Shown here piece by piece: positions 34,016 through 42,327 of a stretch of 58,863 nt of DNA. A model generated the notes under the pieces. It was not told where the DNA came from. It saw only the letters and a program-made list of their open reading frames with translations, and ran no database searches. A program made the translations under genes and the position numbers. Each line of letters starts with the position of its first letter. Position 1 is the stretch's first letter. The DNA is from an uncultured Collinsella sp. (GTDB lineage: Bacteria; Actinomycetota; Coriobacteriia; Coriobacteriales; Coriobacteriaceae), in assembly GCA_900758845.1 (NCBI GenBank), contig CAAESW010000085.1, positions 1 to 58,863 on the forward strand, read 5' to 3'.

Positions 34016-35458
34016 CTATCGACCTCCCTGCGGCGCCGCATCATCGCGCATGAGCTCGGCCAGCGCCTCGCGATCGATACACAGGGCGTCGCCGCCCACC
34101 GGGTCGAGCGAATCGCCCTGTCCGGCGAGCTCTTTGGCCTGCTTGCGCTTCGCACGCGAAAGGCCCCGCTCGCGATACTTTTGCGAATGCGCGGTGTACA
34201 TGTTGATGAACAGGATGACCAGGAAACTAAACACAATCACAACGGCGACCCAAAAGAGGGCCACCGAGGTGTTGCCGCCCATCCACTCAAAGTAAATCGC
34301 AATCGGAATGGTCTGCGTAATGCCGGCGTAGTTGCCCGCAAAGAACAGGGTGCAGCCAAACTCGCCCATCGAGCGGGCAAAGGCGAGCACCGTGCCGGCG
34401 GCAATCGAGGGCCAGCCGAGCGGCATCATAAGTCTGGTAAAGATGCGGCGCTCGGACCATCCCAAGGTTCGCGCGGCGTCGAGCATCTGCGTGTCGAGGC
34501 TCTCAAAGGCACCGAGCGCCGTACGGTAGACCAAGGGAAACGACACCACCACGGCAGATATCACCGCCGCGGGCCACGTAAAGACGATTGAGACGCCGTG
34601 CGCGATAAGCCACCGACCGACCCCGGTCGAGCGGCCAAACAGCATGAGGAGCAGGAAGCCGCAGACCGTGGGCGGCAGCACCATAGGAATCGTAAAGACC
34701 GAATCGAGCAGGCCCTTGATGCGACTCGAGGTACCCATAGTCTTCCACGCGGCGAACAGGCCCAGCGCAAAGGAGATCAGCAGGGCAAGACCGCTCGTTT
34801 TAATGGACACCCAAAACGGGCGATAGTCGATGTCGCCCAAAAAGGAAGCCAGAGAGGTCAAGGGCCCCTGCTCATCCCGCAACACGACAGACGATGCCTC
34901 TACCATTTGAGCGCTATCAAGCCAACGCGCGCCGCCCTTGGCATCACCCGAGGCTGATGCAATCACCACATAGCGGTCCCCATCCGCACCGCGCTCGTCA
35001 AAGCCATAGGTATACCCACCGGCATCAAACGTAGTTTCCTCCGTGACATACCAAGGAAGATCCACGTCCCCCAGCTGCGCACCTCCCATGCAGTTTGCGC
35101 TGTCGAGCTCACAGACGAGGGCCTTGAGACCCGATACGCACTCGTTGTCCTGCGGATCCAATCCATACTTCTCGACCGCCTTGGGCGACATCCACGCCAC
35201 AACGCGATCGGCAGCGGGCGCCACTACAAGGTCCACGTCCTCGTCAACGGGAAAGCGGTAGCCCTCAGGCTGGCCCTCCATGGCACGAGCGGTCCCCTTG
35301 GCCAACCGCTCAAAACCCTCAATCCCATAGGAAAGCCCATGAGCGGTCGCAGCATCCTGGGCCCCGTCCTCAGCGTCCCCAGCAAATGCAAATCCCGGCA
35401 CCCAGCAAAGCGCGAAGGTCAAAGCACAGGCGACAAACATGCGGAATCTATTAAGCAC
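34016..35458 (-). CDS. modB: Molybdate ABC transporter permease with large N-terminal ectodomain
   Basis: This protein is about 480 residues, twice the usual ModB length. A signal-like helix (1-26, VACALTFALCWVPGFAFA) is followed by a hydrophilic region of about 185 residues (27-213) that should lie outside the membrane. A typical ModB permease follows (from about 214; EAA-type AARTLGWSERRIFTRLMMP, then GEFGCTLFFAGN). A charged cytoplasmic tail closes it. The GTG at 35458 follows TTGGAG; an ATG at 35440 is an alternative. The ectodomain has Cys107, Cys116 and Cys123 and a YRFPVDEDVDLVVAPAADRV stretch resembling binding-protein strands. Confidence 0.88.
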   Translation of the reverse strand: MLNRFRMFVACALTFALCWVPGFAFAGDAEDGAQDAATAHGLSYGIEGFERLAKGTARAMEGQPEGYRFPVDEDVDLVVAPAADRVVAWMSPKAVEKYGLDPQDNECVSGLKALVCELDSANCMGGAQLGDVDLPWYVTEETTFDAGGYTYGFDERGADGDRYVVIASASGDAKGGARWLDSAQMVEASSVVLRDEQGPLTSLASFLGDIDYRPFWVSIKTSGLALLISFALGLFAAWKTMGTSSRIKGLLDSVFTIPMVLPPTVCGFLLLMLFGRSTGVGRWLIAHGVSIVFTWPAAVISAVVVSFPLVYRTALGAFESLDTQMLDAARTLGWSERRIFTRLMMPLGWPSIAAGTVLAFARSMGEFGCTLFFAGNYAGITQTIPIAIYFEWMGGNTSVALFWVAVVIVFSFLVILFINMYTAHSQKYRERGLSRAKRKQAKELAGQGDSLDPVGGDALCIDREALAELMRDDAAPQGGR

Positions 35459-35526
35459 GAAAAGCTCCAAGAGAATACAAGGACGGAGTGAAACACAAAA
35501 CGATGGAATTATCGCGCCAAGCCGCA

Positions 35527-36402
35527 CTACGCGGAAAGCTCAAAGCCGTACTTAGCCCAAATCTTCTGAGCCTTCTTGTTGGTCAGACAGAAGTCGATGA
35601 ACGCCTTGGCCTCGTCGGCATGCTCAGAGCTATCGGCGACAGCACCGGGATACACGATGGGCTTGTGCGAGTCCTCGGGGCACACAAAGGCCTCCTCGAT
35701 GCCATCGTAGCGGAAGATATCGGAGCTGTAGACAAAACCTGCCACGCAGTCGCCCGTAGAGACGTAGGCCGCAGCGGTGCCGACCTTGTCGGCCAGGGCC
35801 ACCTTGTCAGCGAGCTCGGGTGCATACTCGCCGTCGTCGCCCTCGGTGCCAGTGTAGAGGCCCACGGAGGTCAGGGCCTGGTTGGCGTACTTGCCGGCGG
35901 GAACGGTCTTGGCGTCGCCAATGGCGATCTTGCCGTCCAGATTCGCGACGTCGGCGATGGCCTCGACCTTAGTATCGGAGCCCTCGGCGCGAATGATCAC
36001 GAGGTCGTTGACGAACATGTCCTCACGCGTGTCGGCATCGACGAGCTCGGCGGCTTCGGCGTCGTCCATGGTGCCCTTGGAGGCCGTGATGAGCACGTCG
36101 ACGGCGGCACCGGCGCGCATCTGCTCGACAAGGTCGCCAGACGCCTTAAACTGCGTGTCGGCAAACGTGGTGCCGGTCTGCTCGGTGTAGAGCTCCTGAA
36201 CCTCGGGCAGAGCTTTCTCGAGCGAGTTAGCGGCAAAGACCTGCAGCTCGACAGCCTTCTTCTTAGAGGAAGACTTGACGGAGCCGGCATCGGAACCAGC
36301 GGGCTCGGACGTCTTGTTGCCCGAGCAGCCGGCAAGGCCAAGGCCGGCGGCAGCGGCAGCAGAAAGCGAGACAAAACCGCGGCGTGAAACCATATCGAAC
36401 AT
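35527..36402 (-). CDS. modA: Molybdate-binding lipoprotein ModA
   Basis: This 291-residue lipoprotein has a twin-arginine-like signal (SRRGF) and lipobox LAGC (C26). ModA features are LQVFAANSLEKALPEV, TQFKASGDLVEQMRAGA and DVLITASKGTMDDA. The ATG at 36402 follows AAAGGG; a TTG at 36408 is possible. It is the first gene of modABC, with AT-rich dyads upstream at 36479-36502. It captures molybdate or tungstate for ModBC. Confidence 0.93.
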   Translation of the reverse strand: MFDMVSRRGFVSLSAAAAAGLGLAGCSGNKTSEPAGSDAGSVKSSSKKKAVELQVFAANSLEKALPEVQELYTEQTGTTFADTQFKASGDLVEQMRAGAAVDVLITASKGTMDDAEAAELVDADTREDMFVNDLVIIRAEGSDTKVEAIADVANLDGKIAIGDAKTVPAGKYANQALTSVGLYTGTEGDDGEYAPELADKVALADKVGTAAAYVSTGDCVAGFVYSSDIFRYDGIEEAFVCPEDSHKPIVYPGAVADSSEHADEAKAFIDFCLTNKKAQKIWAKYGFELSA

Positions 36403-36478
36403 ATTCAACCCTTTCGAACGCTATGCCCGGGCACCCCGCCGCAGGCTTTATTCTGTTACTAGACTATACTTCCGCGCG

Positions 36479-36502
36479 AATAATGATAATGAGAAATTAT
36501 TC
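36479..36502 (-). promoter_or_regulatory. AT-rich operator-like site upstream of modA
   Basis: GAATAAT...ATTATTC dyads with an internal GATAATGA make a site that matches about 13 of 19 positions of the Fur-box consensus. On the - strand a TATAGT hexamer, a possible -10 box, lies about 10 bp downstream. It does not look like a ModE box. Confidence 0.4.
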
Positions 36503-36555
36503 TCGCTAGAGAATATAGTTTCGAGTTGCCGTGCACCTCGGCGTCGCTTCGGCGG

Positions 36556-36592
36556 AAAACAAAGGCGGAGCAGCCGTTCAGGTCGCCCCGCC
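36556..36592 (-). terminator. Terminator of moeA-mogA
   Basis: On the - strand GGCGGGG and CTCCGCC (7 bp with one G-U) are followed by TTTGTTTT. It lies 14 bp after the mogA stop and upstream of the modA promoter region. Confidence 0.75.
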
Positions 36593-36605
36593 GCAGGTAA
36601 ACCGC

Positions 36606-37085
36606 TTATTTGGTATGTCCGCCGCCCGCCGTCATTTGGGCCGCATGCTCCAGCTGATCGCTCACGGCCTCCCAGCTTTCGCGGGCCGCTTTCGTGGATC
36701 CCGGAAAGTTGATGACAAGCGTATGCCCACGCTGCATGCACACGGCGCGCGAGAGCATGGCGCGGCGCGTCTTGGTCATGGAGTAGGCACGAATTGCCTC
36801 GGCAATACCCGGCACATCGCGGTCGCAGACGGAACGCGTCGCCTCGGGCGTTACATCGCGCATCGAAAGCCCCGTGCCGCCGCAGGTGAGCACGACATTG
36901 GCGTGGCACTCATCGGCGGCTTCCACAATGGCATCACCGATCTCGCTGACGTCGTCGCGCACGACCACATGTGAGGCGACCGTCCAGCCCTGTGCCTCGA
37001 TAAGTTCCTCGAGTGCGGCTCCGGCCTCATCCTGCAAAAGATCGCGTGTGTCCGAGCACGTCACGATCGATATCTTCAGCTCCAT
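36606..37085 (-). CDS. mogA: Molybdopterin adenylyltransferase (MogA/MoaB family)
   Basis: This 159-residue MoCF_biosynth-domain protein adenylylates molybdopterin before Mo insertion. Motifs are SIVTCSDTRDLLQDEAG, VVLTCGGTGLSMRDVTPEAT and VINFPGSTKAARE. The ATG at 37085 lies 10 bp after moeA. MogA and MoaB paralogues are hard to separate by eye. It partners MoeA, encoded just upstream. Confidence 0.88.
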   Translation of the reverse strand: MELKISIVTCSDTRDLLQDEAGAALEELIEAQGWTVASHVVVRDDVSEIGDAIVEAADECHANVVLTCGGTGLSMRDVTPEATRSVCDRDVPGIAEAIRAYSMTKTRRAMLSRAVCMQRGHTLVINFPGSTKAARESWEAVSDQLEHAAQMTAGGGHTK

Positions 37086-37095
37086 AGCATTCCCC

Positions 37096-38358
37096 CTACA
37101 ACACGGCGCCCTCGGGCAGGTCGACGCGAACAACGTCCACGGCATCTCCCGCCTTGAGCTCGCACGGTCCTTCGTCAATACGCAGTAGACAGTTGGCCCG
37201 CTGCATCGTGCCGAGCAGCGCCGAATTCTGTGTCTTAGCCTCGGTCACCAACAACTCATCGGTCTCGGGGTCGCGCAAAACCGTGGCGCGATCGAAGAAG
37301 CGTCGGTCCTGGCGCTTCTTCACGCCGTGCGTCAATATCGCCTGCTGCACGGGACGCGCACCCTCGGCAAAGCCGCGCATCTTGCGAATCGCCGGACGGG
37401 CGAGCATCTCAAAGCCCACATACGCCGCGGCCGGATTGCCCGAAAGCCCCAGGTAGGGCTTACCCCCGAGCAAGCCAAACGTGATGGCCTTGCCCGGACG
37501 CATCGAGATGCGGTCAAACAGCACCTCGCCCTCGCGCCGGACGAGCGCCGTCACGAAATCGTAATCGCCCGCCGAGGCGCCACCGCTCGTAATGACAAAA
37601 TCGCACTCTCGCGTGGCGCGATGTACCAGCTCGGCAATCGCCTGCTCATCATCGGGCGCGATGCCGTAGAACACGGGCTCGGCGCCGGCATCGAGTGCCT
37701 CGGCCATCAGCGCCGAGGAGTTGGAATCGCGAATCTGACCACGCGCCGGCACCTTACTCGGTGCGACCAGTTCCGTGCCCAGCGAGATGATGCCCACACG
37801 CGGGGCAGCGTGCATCTTCACGCTCGCGTATCCGGCGCTCGCCAGCAGACCCGCGCCGGCCGGAGCCACAACCTCGCCAGCGCGCATCACGACGTCGCCG
37901 GCATGGGCTTCCTCAGCAGCCGAGCGAACGTTCTCCCCTACCTTGGCCGGCGCCGAGAAGCGAACGTGCGAGCCCTCGTTGCCGTCACCATCGAGCACGT
38001 CGACGATCTCGTACTTCACCACGGCATTGGCGCCTTCGGGCACCGGCGCGCCTGTCATAATGCGGACCGCCTCGCCCGCGCCGACCACGCCCTCAAAGAC
38101 ATGGCCCGCCGCCTCGTGTCCGATAACGTCGAGCGTCACCGGCGCCTCGCCAGATGCCTGCGCCAAGTCCGCCGAGCGCACGGCATATCCGTCCATAGCG
38201 CTGTTGGCAAACGGCGAGATGTCGATATCGGCCACCGCGTCCTCGGCCAAGGGAAGACCGACGGCCTGCCACACGGGAATCTCGACGAGATCGGTCGGAG
38301 CAACGTGCGACAGGACAATCGACTGTGCGTCATCCAGCGGAATGAGTTTCTCTGCCAT
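37096..38358 (-). CDS. moeA: Molybdopterin molybdenumtransferase MoeA
   Basis: This 420-residue enzyme inserts Mo into adenylylated molybdopterin. Motifs include SPFANSAMDGYAVRS, IMTGAPVPEGANAVVK, ISLGTELVAPS, TSGGASAGDYDFV, SMRPGKAITFGLL and GLSGNPAAAYVGFEM. The ATG at 38358 follows AAGAGGTG. It precedes mogA on the same transcript and is divergent from clcA. Together with modABC it provides Moco for the formate dehydrogenase. Confidence 0.94.
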   Translation of the reverse strand: MAEKLIPLDDAQSIVLSHVAPTDLVEIPVWQAVGLPLAEDAVADIDISPFANSAMDGYAVRSADLAQASGEAPVTLDVIGHEAAGHVFEGVVGAGEAVRIMTGAPVPEGANAVVKYEIVDVLDGDGNEGSHVRFSAPAKVGENVRSAAEEAHAGDVVMRAGEVVAPAGAGLLASAGYASVKMHAAPRVGIISLGTELVAPSKVPARGQIRDSNSSALMAEALDAGAEPVFYGIAPDDEQAIAELVHRATRECDFVITSGGASAGDYDFVTALVRREGEVLFDRISMRPGKAITFGLLGGKPYLGLSGNPAAAYVGFEMLARPAIRKMRGFAEGARPVQQAILTHGVKKRQDRRFFDRATVLRDPETDELLVTEAKTQNSALLGTMQRANCLLRIDEGPCELKAGDAVDVVRVDLPEGAVL

Positions 38359-38568
38359 ATGCACCTCTTAATGTCACGGCGCACAACAGGGGCGCCGATT
38401 CTTTATGCTTGTCTCAGTATAATCCCCCGACGCACGACCGCGACTCGGCCTGTACCCGCAAATACACCTGTCGGTTGTAGGCCGCGAAACAGAATGGAAA
38501 CCAACCCACCGGCTCGTCGCGTTTACCGCGTTTTATAATGCTTGCGTTGCAACCTAAAAGAGGAACGT

Positions 38569-39990
38569 ATGGCTCATAACGACAAACCCGAAAGCGCAAA
38601 CGAGGCTCAGGATCATTCCCAGCCGCTCGACGACGGCGGCTTTTTCTCCCTGAACGACGTCATCATGGCAGGCAGGCATCAGCTCACCCGCTCCGAGCAG
38701 CTCTTGGCTGCCGACACGCGCCGCAACGCCCGCAACCTACTCGCGAGCGCCAAGTTGCTCGTACTCGTCGTCATCGTCTCGCTCGCCATGGGCGTCGCCG
38801 CTTGGGCGTTTTTGGCCTCGTTGAATATCGCCACCGACTATCGCGAACACCATGCGTGGATTTACGCACTGCTTCCCGTTGTGGGCGTTGCCACCGCATG
38901 GGTGTATAAAAACCACGGTCTTGCCGCCAAACGCGGTAACAACCTGGTCATCGACTCCGCTCTGGGCACACGCCTCATCCATATGCGCATGGCTGTCCTC
39001 ACCTTCGTCTGCTCCACGCTCACGCACCTAACGGGCGGATCGGCCGGTCGCGAGGGAGCCGCGGTTCAGATTGGCGGCACCATCGCCAGCAACATCTCGA
39101 GCCTCGCCCACCTCAAAAAGCATGATCACCACGACCTCATGCTCGCCGGCATCTCGTCGGCCTTTGGCGCCGTATTCGGCTCGCCCCTTGCCGGAGCTTT
39201 CTTTGGCATGGAGATGTGCTTTATCGGCAAGATCGACTACACCGCGGGCATCTACTGCCTGGTCGCCTCGTTTACCGGCTACTTTACATCACTCGCCCTG
39301 GGTACCGAGTACGAAGCGAATGTCATCGCCAGCGTTCCCGCTATGACGCCCAAAACGGTCGTCATCGTTGTTATCAGCGCAATTATCTTCGGTCTGACGG
39401 CACGCCTCTTTGCCTGGTCGGTTCGAACCGTCAAGAGCCTGTACGGTCGCTTTATCACCAATTACCTCGTTCGCGCACTTATAGGCGCACTCGTGGTGCT
39501 CGCGGCCTACGCGATGCTCGACGCCTGGAAGTATGCCGGCCTTGCCACCTGGCTCTCGGGCGCCGGGTTCTCCGGTAACACGACCCTGGCAGACGCAGCC
39601 ATCAAGTTGGTCGTCACAGCGCTTACCCTGGGTGCGGGCTTCCAAGGCGGCGAGGTCACGCCCCTGTTTGGCATCGGTGCGGCGCTCGGCGGCTGGATCG
39701 GTTGCCTCGTCGGAATCGACCCCAGTTTTCTGGCGGCTCTCGGCATGCTCGGCGTGTTCTGTGCCGGCCTCAACGTGCCCATCACCACCTGCATGATGGC
39801 CATCGACCTGTTCCACGGCACGGCAGCCGGGTTCTTTGTCATCGTGGCCTTTATCAGCTACCTAACTGCCGGACACCGCGGCGTGTACCCCGCCCAGCGC
39901 ATCATCTCGCCCAAGCGCCGTTCGCTTATTGTGGATGAGGGCGGTACGGTAGCGGATGCTATCGAGCGCCACAACGACCTGATAGAGTAG
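38569..39990 (+). CDS. clcA: ClC-family chloride channel/transporter
   Basis: This 473-residue membrane protein has the ClC selectivity motifs in variant form: GGSAGREGAAVQIGG (usual GREGP, with the gating Glu kept), FGSPLAGAFFGMEM and GGEVTPLFGIGAALG. The ATG at 38569 follows AGAGGAA, and TTTATAATG at 38531-38539 is a good -10 candidate without an obvious -35. ClC proteins exchange chloride for protons or conduct chloride or fluoride; the GREG motif is of the chloride rather than the fluoride type. Confidence 0.88.
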   Translation: MAHNDKPESANEAQDHSQPLDDGGFFSLNDVIMAGRHQLTRSEQLLAADTRRNARNLLASAKLLVLVVIVSLAMGVAAWAFLASLNIATDYREHHAWIYALLPVVGVATAWVYKNHGLAAKRGNNLVIDSALGTRLIHMRMAVLTFVCSTLTHLTGGSAGREGAAVQIGGTIASNISSLAHLKKHDHHDLMLAGISSAFGAVFGSPLAGAFFGMEMCFIGKIDYTAGIYCLVASFTGYFTSLALGTEYEANVIASVPAMTPKTVVIVVISAIIFGLTARLFAWSVRTVKSLYGRFITNYLVRALIGALVVLAAYAMLDAWKYAGLATWLSGAGFSGNTTLADAAIKLVVTALTLGAGFQGGEVTPLFGIGAALGGWIGCLVGIDPSFLAALGMLGVFCAGLNVPITTCMMAIDLFHGTAAGFFVIVAFISYLTAGHRGVYPAQRIISPKRRSLIVDEGGTVADAIERHNDLIE

Positions 39991-40077
39991 ACGTAAGTAT
40001 TCGACGTGCAGCCACAATCGGGGGCAATTCGACCTGAGCGCGACCGCACCGTCACGTCATACGCCGGGAGTCGCCCC

Positions 40078-41039
40078 ATGCACGCAACTGATTTTGGCCG
40101 CACGCTCATCATCGCCAACCCAACCGCCCAGTCGGGTGCGGCGCACGAAGTTGCCGAGCGCCTGCAACGCTTTTTGGATATGACCACGCGCGCATCCCAG
40201 TTTGACCTGGTGCTGACCGAGCGCATGGGACACGCCAAGGAGCTGGCCGCACAGGCCCAGGGCTATCGCACCGTTATCGTCCTTGGCGGCGACGGCGTGA
40301 TCCACGAGGTCGTCAATGGGCTTATGACGCAAAAGGAGGACGCCCGCCCTGCTCTTGCCGTCCTGCCCGTGGGCTCTGGCAACGATTTTGCCCAAACGCT
40401 CGGCATCGACGATTTCTCCGGCAAGGATTTTGGCGCACTGCTCACCTGTGAGCTGCAGCGTCAGGACATCGGGCGCATTCGCTCATGGAACCCCGCAAGC
40501 GGCAGCGGCGAGGCTACCGTTGAGTACTACGACCAGACGCTTTCGGTCGGCATCGATGCCGCCATCGGCCTTGGCACCACCGAGCTACGCAAAAAGACCG
40601 GCTTGACGGGCGCTCCGCTCTACACTCTCTCGGGACTTGAGCAGTTTGGCCTTCGCTATCGCAACTACCCCATGACAGTCAGCTTTGACGGGACGCCCGC
40701 CGAGCGCGTGAGGGCGATCATCATGGCGATTCAGCTGGGTCCTACCTATGGCTCGGGCTATCGCATCTGTCCCGACGCCGACCCCTGTGACGGCATACTC
40801 GACGTCTGCTACGCCTGCGGCCCGTTCCGCGCGCGGTCGCGCTTCCCATGTTCCTTTCGGCCAAAGATGGCCACCATACCAAGCTGCCACCGGTTCGTAT
40901 GCGCCGCTGTCGCCATGCCGAGCTTACCTTTGAGGAGCCCGACTACCCCATCCAGGCCGACGGCGAGCCCGTTGTCGCCTCGCGCATCGAGGTCGACATC
41001 CTCGCCGGCGCCCTTCACGTCTGGCACCCCACCCGCTAG
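40078..41039 (+). pseudogene. Diacylglycerol kinase family protein, frameshifted near the 3' end
   Basis: From the ATG at 40078 (behind GGGAG) the frame encodes a lipid kinase of the DagK/LCB5 family: LIIANPTAQSGAA, IVLGGDGVIHEVVNGL and VLPVGSGNDFAQTLG. At 40828-40835 a run of CG dinucleotides shifts the frame. The proper C-terminus, ending ASRIEVDILAGALHVWHPTR, continues in another frame to a TAG at 41037-41039. Two fewer bases in the CG run would restore one reading frame. As read, the protein ends in 70 low-complexity Pro/Ser/Arg residues. Either a real slippage mutation, phase variation or a base-call error could explain it. Confidence 0.8.
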
Positions 41040-41046
41040 ACCCACC

Positions 41047-41117
41047 TAAGTTGCGGTGAAATAGGGACTGTTTATGCAGCTAAAGCCGCAAAACAGTCCC
41101 TATTTCACCGCAACTTA
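41047..41117. repeat. AGTTGCGGTGA palindromic repeat, copy 3
   Basis: There are two perfect 27-bp arms (41047-41073 and 41091-41117) around a 17-bp centre. It differs from copy 1 at one arm position (ATAGGGACTG for ATACGGACTG), and the opposite arm carries the matching change, so pairing is kept. It lies between converging genes. Confidence 0.92.
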
Positions 41118-41125
41118 TGAGGAGG

Positions 41126-41506
41126 CTATTCGTCGCTGCCCGGCTTGCGGCGGTTGGCCTTTTTAATGGCGTTGAAGTGTTTGTCGTTGAGCCTGCGCTG
41201 GCGAGAGCGCTGAGGCACCTTGGTCTTTACGCGTCGACGCGGTGGACGCCCGCGACGCTCAAGCTCAGCGCGCAGCTTACGCAGGCAGCTCGCGCGATTC
41301 TGAAACTGGCTGCGGCTCTCACGCGCCGTCACGACAATCCCCGAAGGGATATGTTTCATACGCACCGCCGAGTCCGTCGTGTTCACGCCCTGTCCGCCCG
41401 GACCCGTCGCGCGAAACACCTGCACCTCGCAATCGCGCGCCAACTCCTCGACCGACATCTCGGCATAGCGCGCAAACTCACGCCATCCCATCTTGTCCTC
41501 ATCCAT
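41126..41506 (-). CDS. Release-factor-like peptidyl-tRNA hydrolase (RF-1 domain, GGQ)
   Basis: This 126-residue protein consists of the GGQ domain of class I release factors (ATGPGGQGVNTTDSAVRM) and a basic C-terminal tail (RPPRRRVKTKVPQRSRQRR). It lacks the codon-recognition domains. This layout is that of ArfB/YaeJ or PrfH-type rescue factors, which free stalled ribosomes. The ATG at 41506 follows GGGGAGGTG. The tail would fit in the mRNA channel as in ArfB. Confidence 0.82.
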   Translation of the reverse strand: MDEDKMGWREFARYAEMSVEELARDCEVQVFRATGPGGQGVNTTDSAVRMKHIPSGIVVTARESRSQFQNRASCLRKLRAELERRGRPPRRRVKTKVPQRSRQRRLNDKHFNAIKKANRRKPGSDE

Positions 41507-41531
41507 ATCAACACCTCCCCTCATACAAAAA

Positions 41532-41562
41532 ATGTGACAAAGGGACAGTCCCTTTGTCACAT
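41532..41562. repeat. 31-bp palindrome between xpt and the release-factor-like gene
   Basis: ATGTGACAAAGGGAC, A, GTCCCTTTGTCACAT: two perfect 15-bp arms around one base. It lies 27 bp after the xpt stop. There is no U-tract for termination. Its GGGACAGTCCC centre resembles the GGGACTGTTT arm of repeat copy 3. Confidence 0.8.
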
Positions 41563-41589
41563 CGCATACCAATCGATTGTGCTGTGCGC

Positions 41590-42168
41590 TTAGGCGAAGG
41601 TGATCTCGCCGGTCTCGCAGTCCATATCGGCGATACGGGCCAAGCTCTCGACGCGGAAGCCGCGCTCGCGGAGCTTATCGCCACCGCCCTGGAAGCCCTT
41701 CTCCACCGCAATGCCAATACCGGACACCTCGGCACCCGCAGCCTCGCAGATCTTGATAAGACCCTCGAGCGCGCAGCCGTTGGCCAGGAAGTCGTCGATG
41801 ATCAGGACCTTATCGCCCTCGGACAGGAAGCGCTTGCCAACGATGACCGGGTACTCCTTCTGCTTAGTAAAGGAGTAGATGGTCGTGGCATACTGCTCGC
41901 CATCGAGGTTGATAGACTGTGCCTTCTTGGCAAAGACCACCGGCACGCCGCCAAAATGCTGAGCCGCGATGCAGGCCATACCAATACCCGAAGCCTCGAT
42001 CGTCAGGATCTTGTTGATCTCGACACCCTCGAACAGACGGGCCCATTCGGCGCCCATGTGGTCGAACAGCTCAACGTCGCACTGGTGGTTGAGGAAGGCA
42101 TCAACCTTAAGGACGTTACCGGCCTTTACGATGCCGTCATGGCGAATACGATCCTCAAGCTCCTGCAT
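41590..42168 (-). CDS. xpt: Xanthine phosphoribosyltransferase
   Basis: This 192-residue type I phosphoribosyltransferase has the PRPP motif VLIIDDFLANGCALEG. KILTIEASGIGMACIAAQ and VPVVFAKKAQSINL are typical of Xpt. It salvages xanthine to XMP. The ATG follows AAGGGG. I looked for a purine riboswitch in the 159-bp leader and saw none. Confidence 0.93.
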   Translation of the reverse strand: MQELEDRIRHDGIVKAGNVLKVDAFLNHQCDVELFDHMGAEWARLFEGVEINKILTIEASGIGMACIAAQHFGGVPVVFAKKAQSINLDGEQYATTIYSFTKQKEYPVIVGKRFLSEGDKVLIIDDFLANGCALEGLIKICEAAGAEVSGIGIAVEKGFQGGGDKLRERGFRVESLARIADMDCETGEITFA

Positions 42169-42327
42169 GGCGCAACCCCTTCTCGCGGCAACGATACCGC
42201 GCGATTAATAAACGTTGTTCGATAGTCTACCACGGACCGACCCCCGCCCGCCCCACAAGCCGCATCGCACCACAAAGCCGCAAGACCGGTAGATAGGCCC
42301 GATTCATGGCAAGCCTGCCCCCACAAG

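Noticed and set aside
42169..42327. Purine riboswitch ahead of xpt
   Set aside because: No three-way junction core or loop-loop pairing sequences could be found in the leader.
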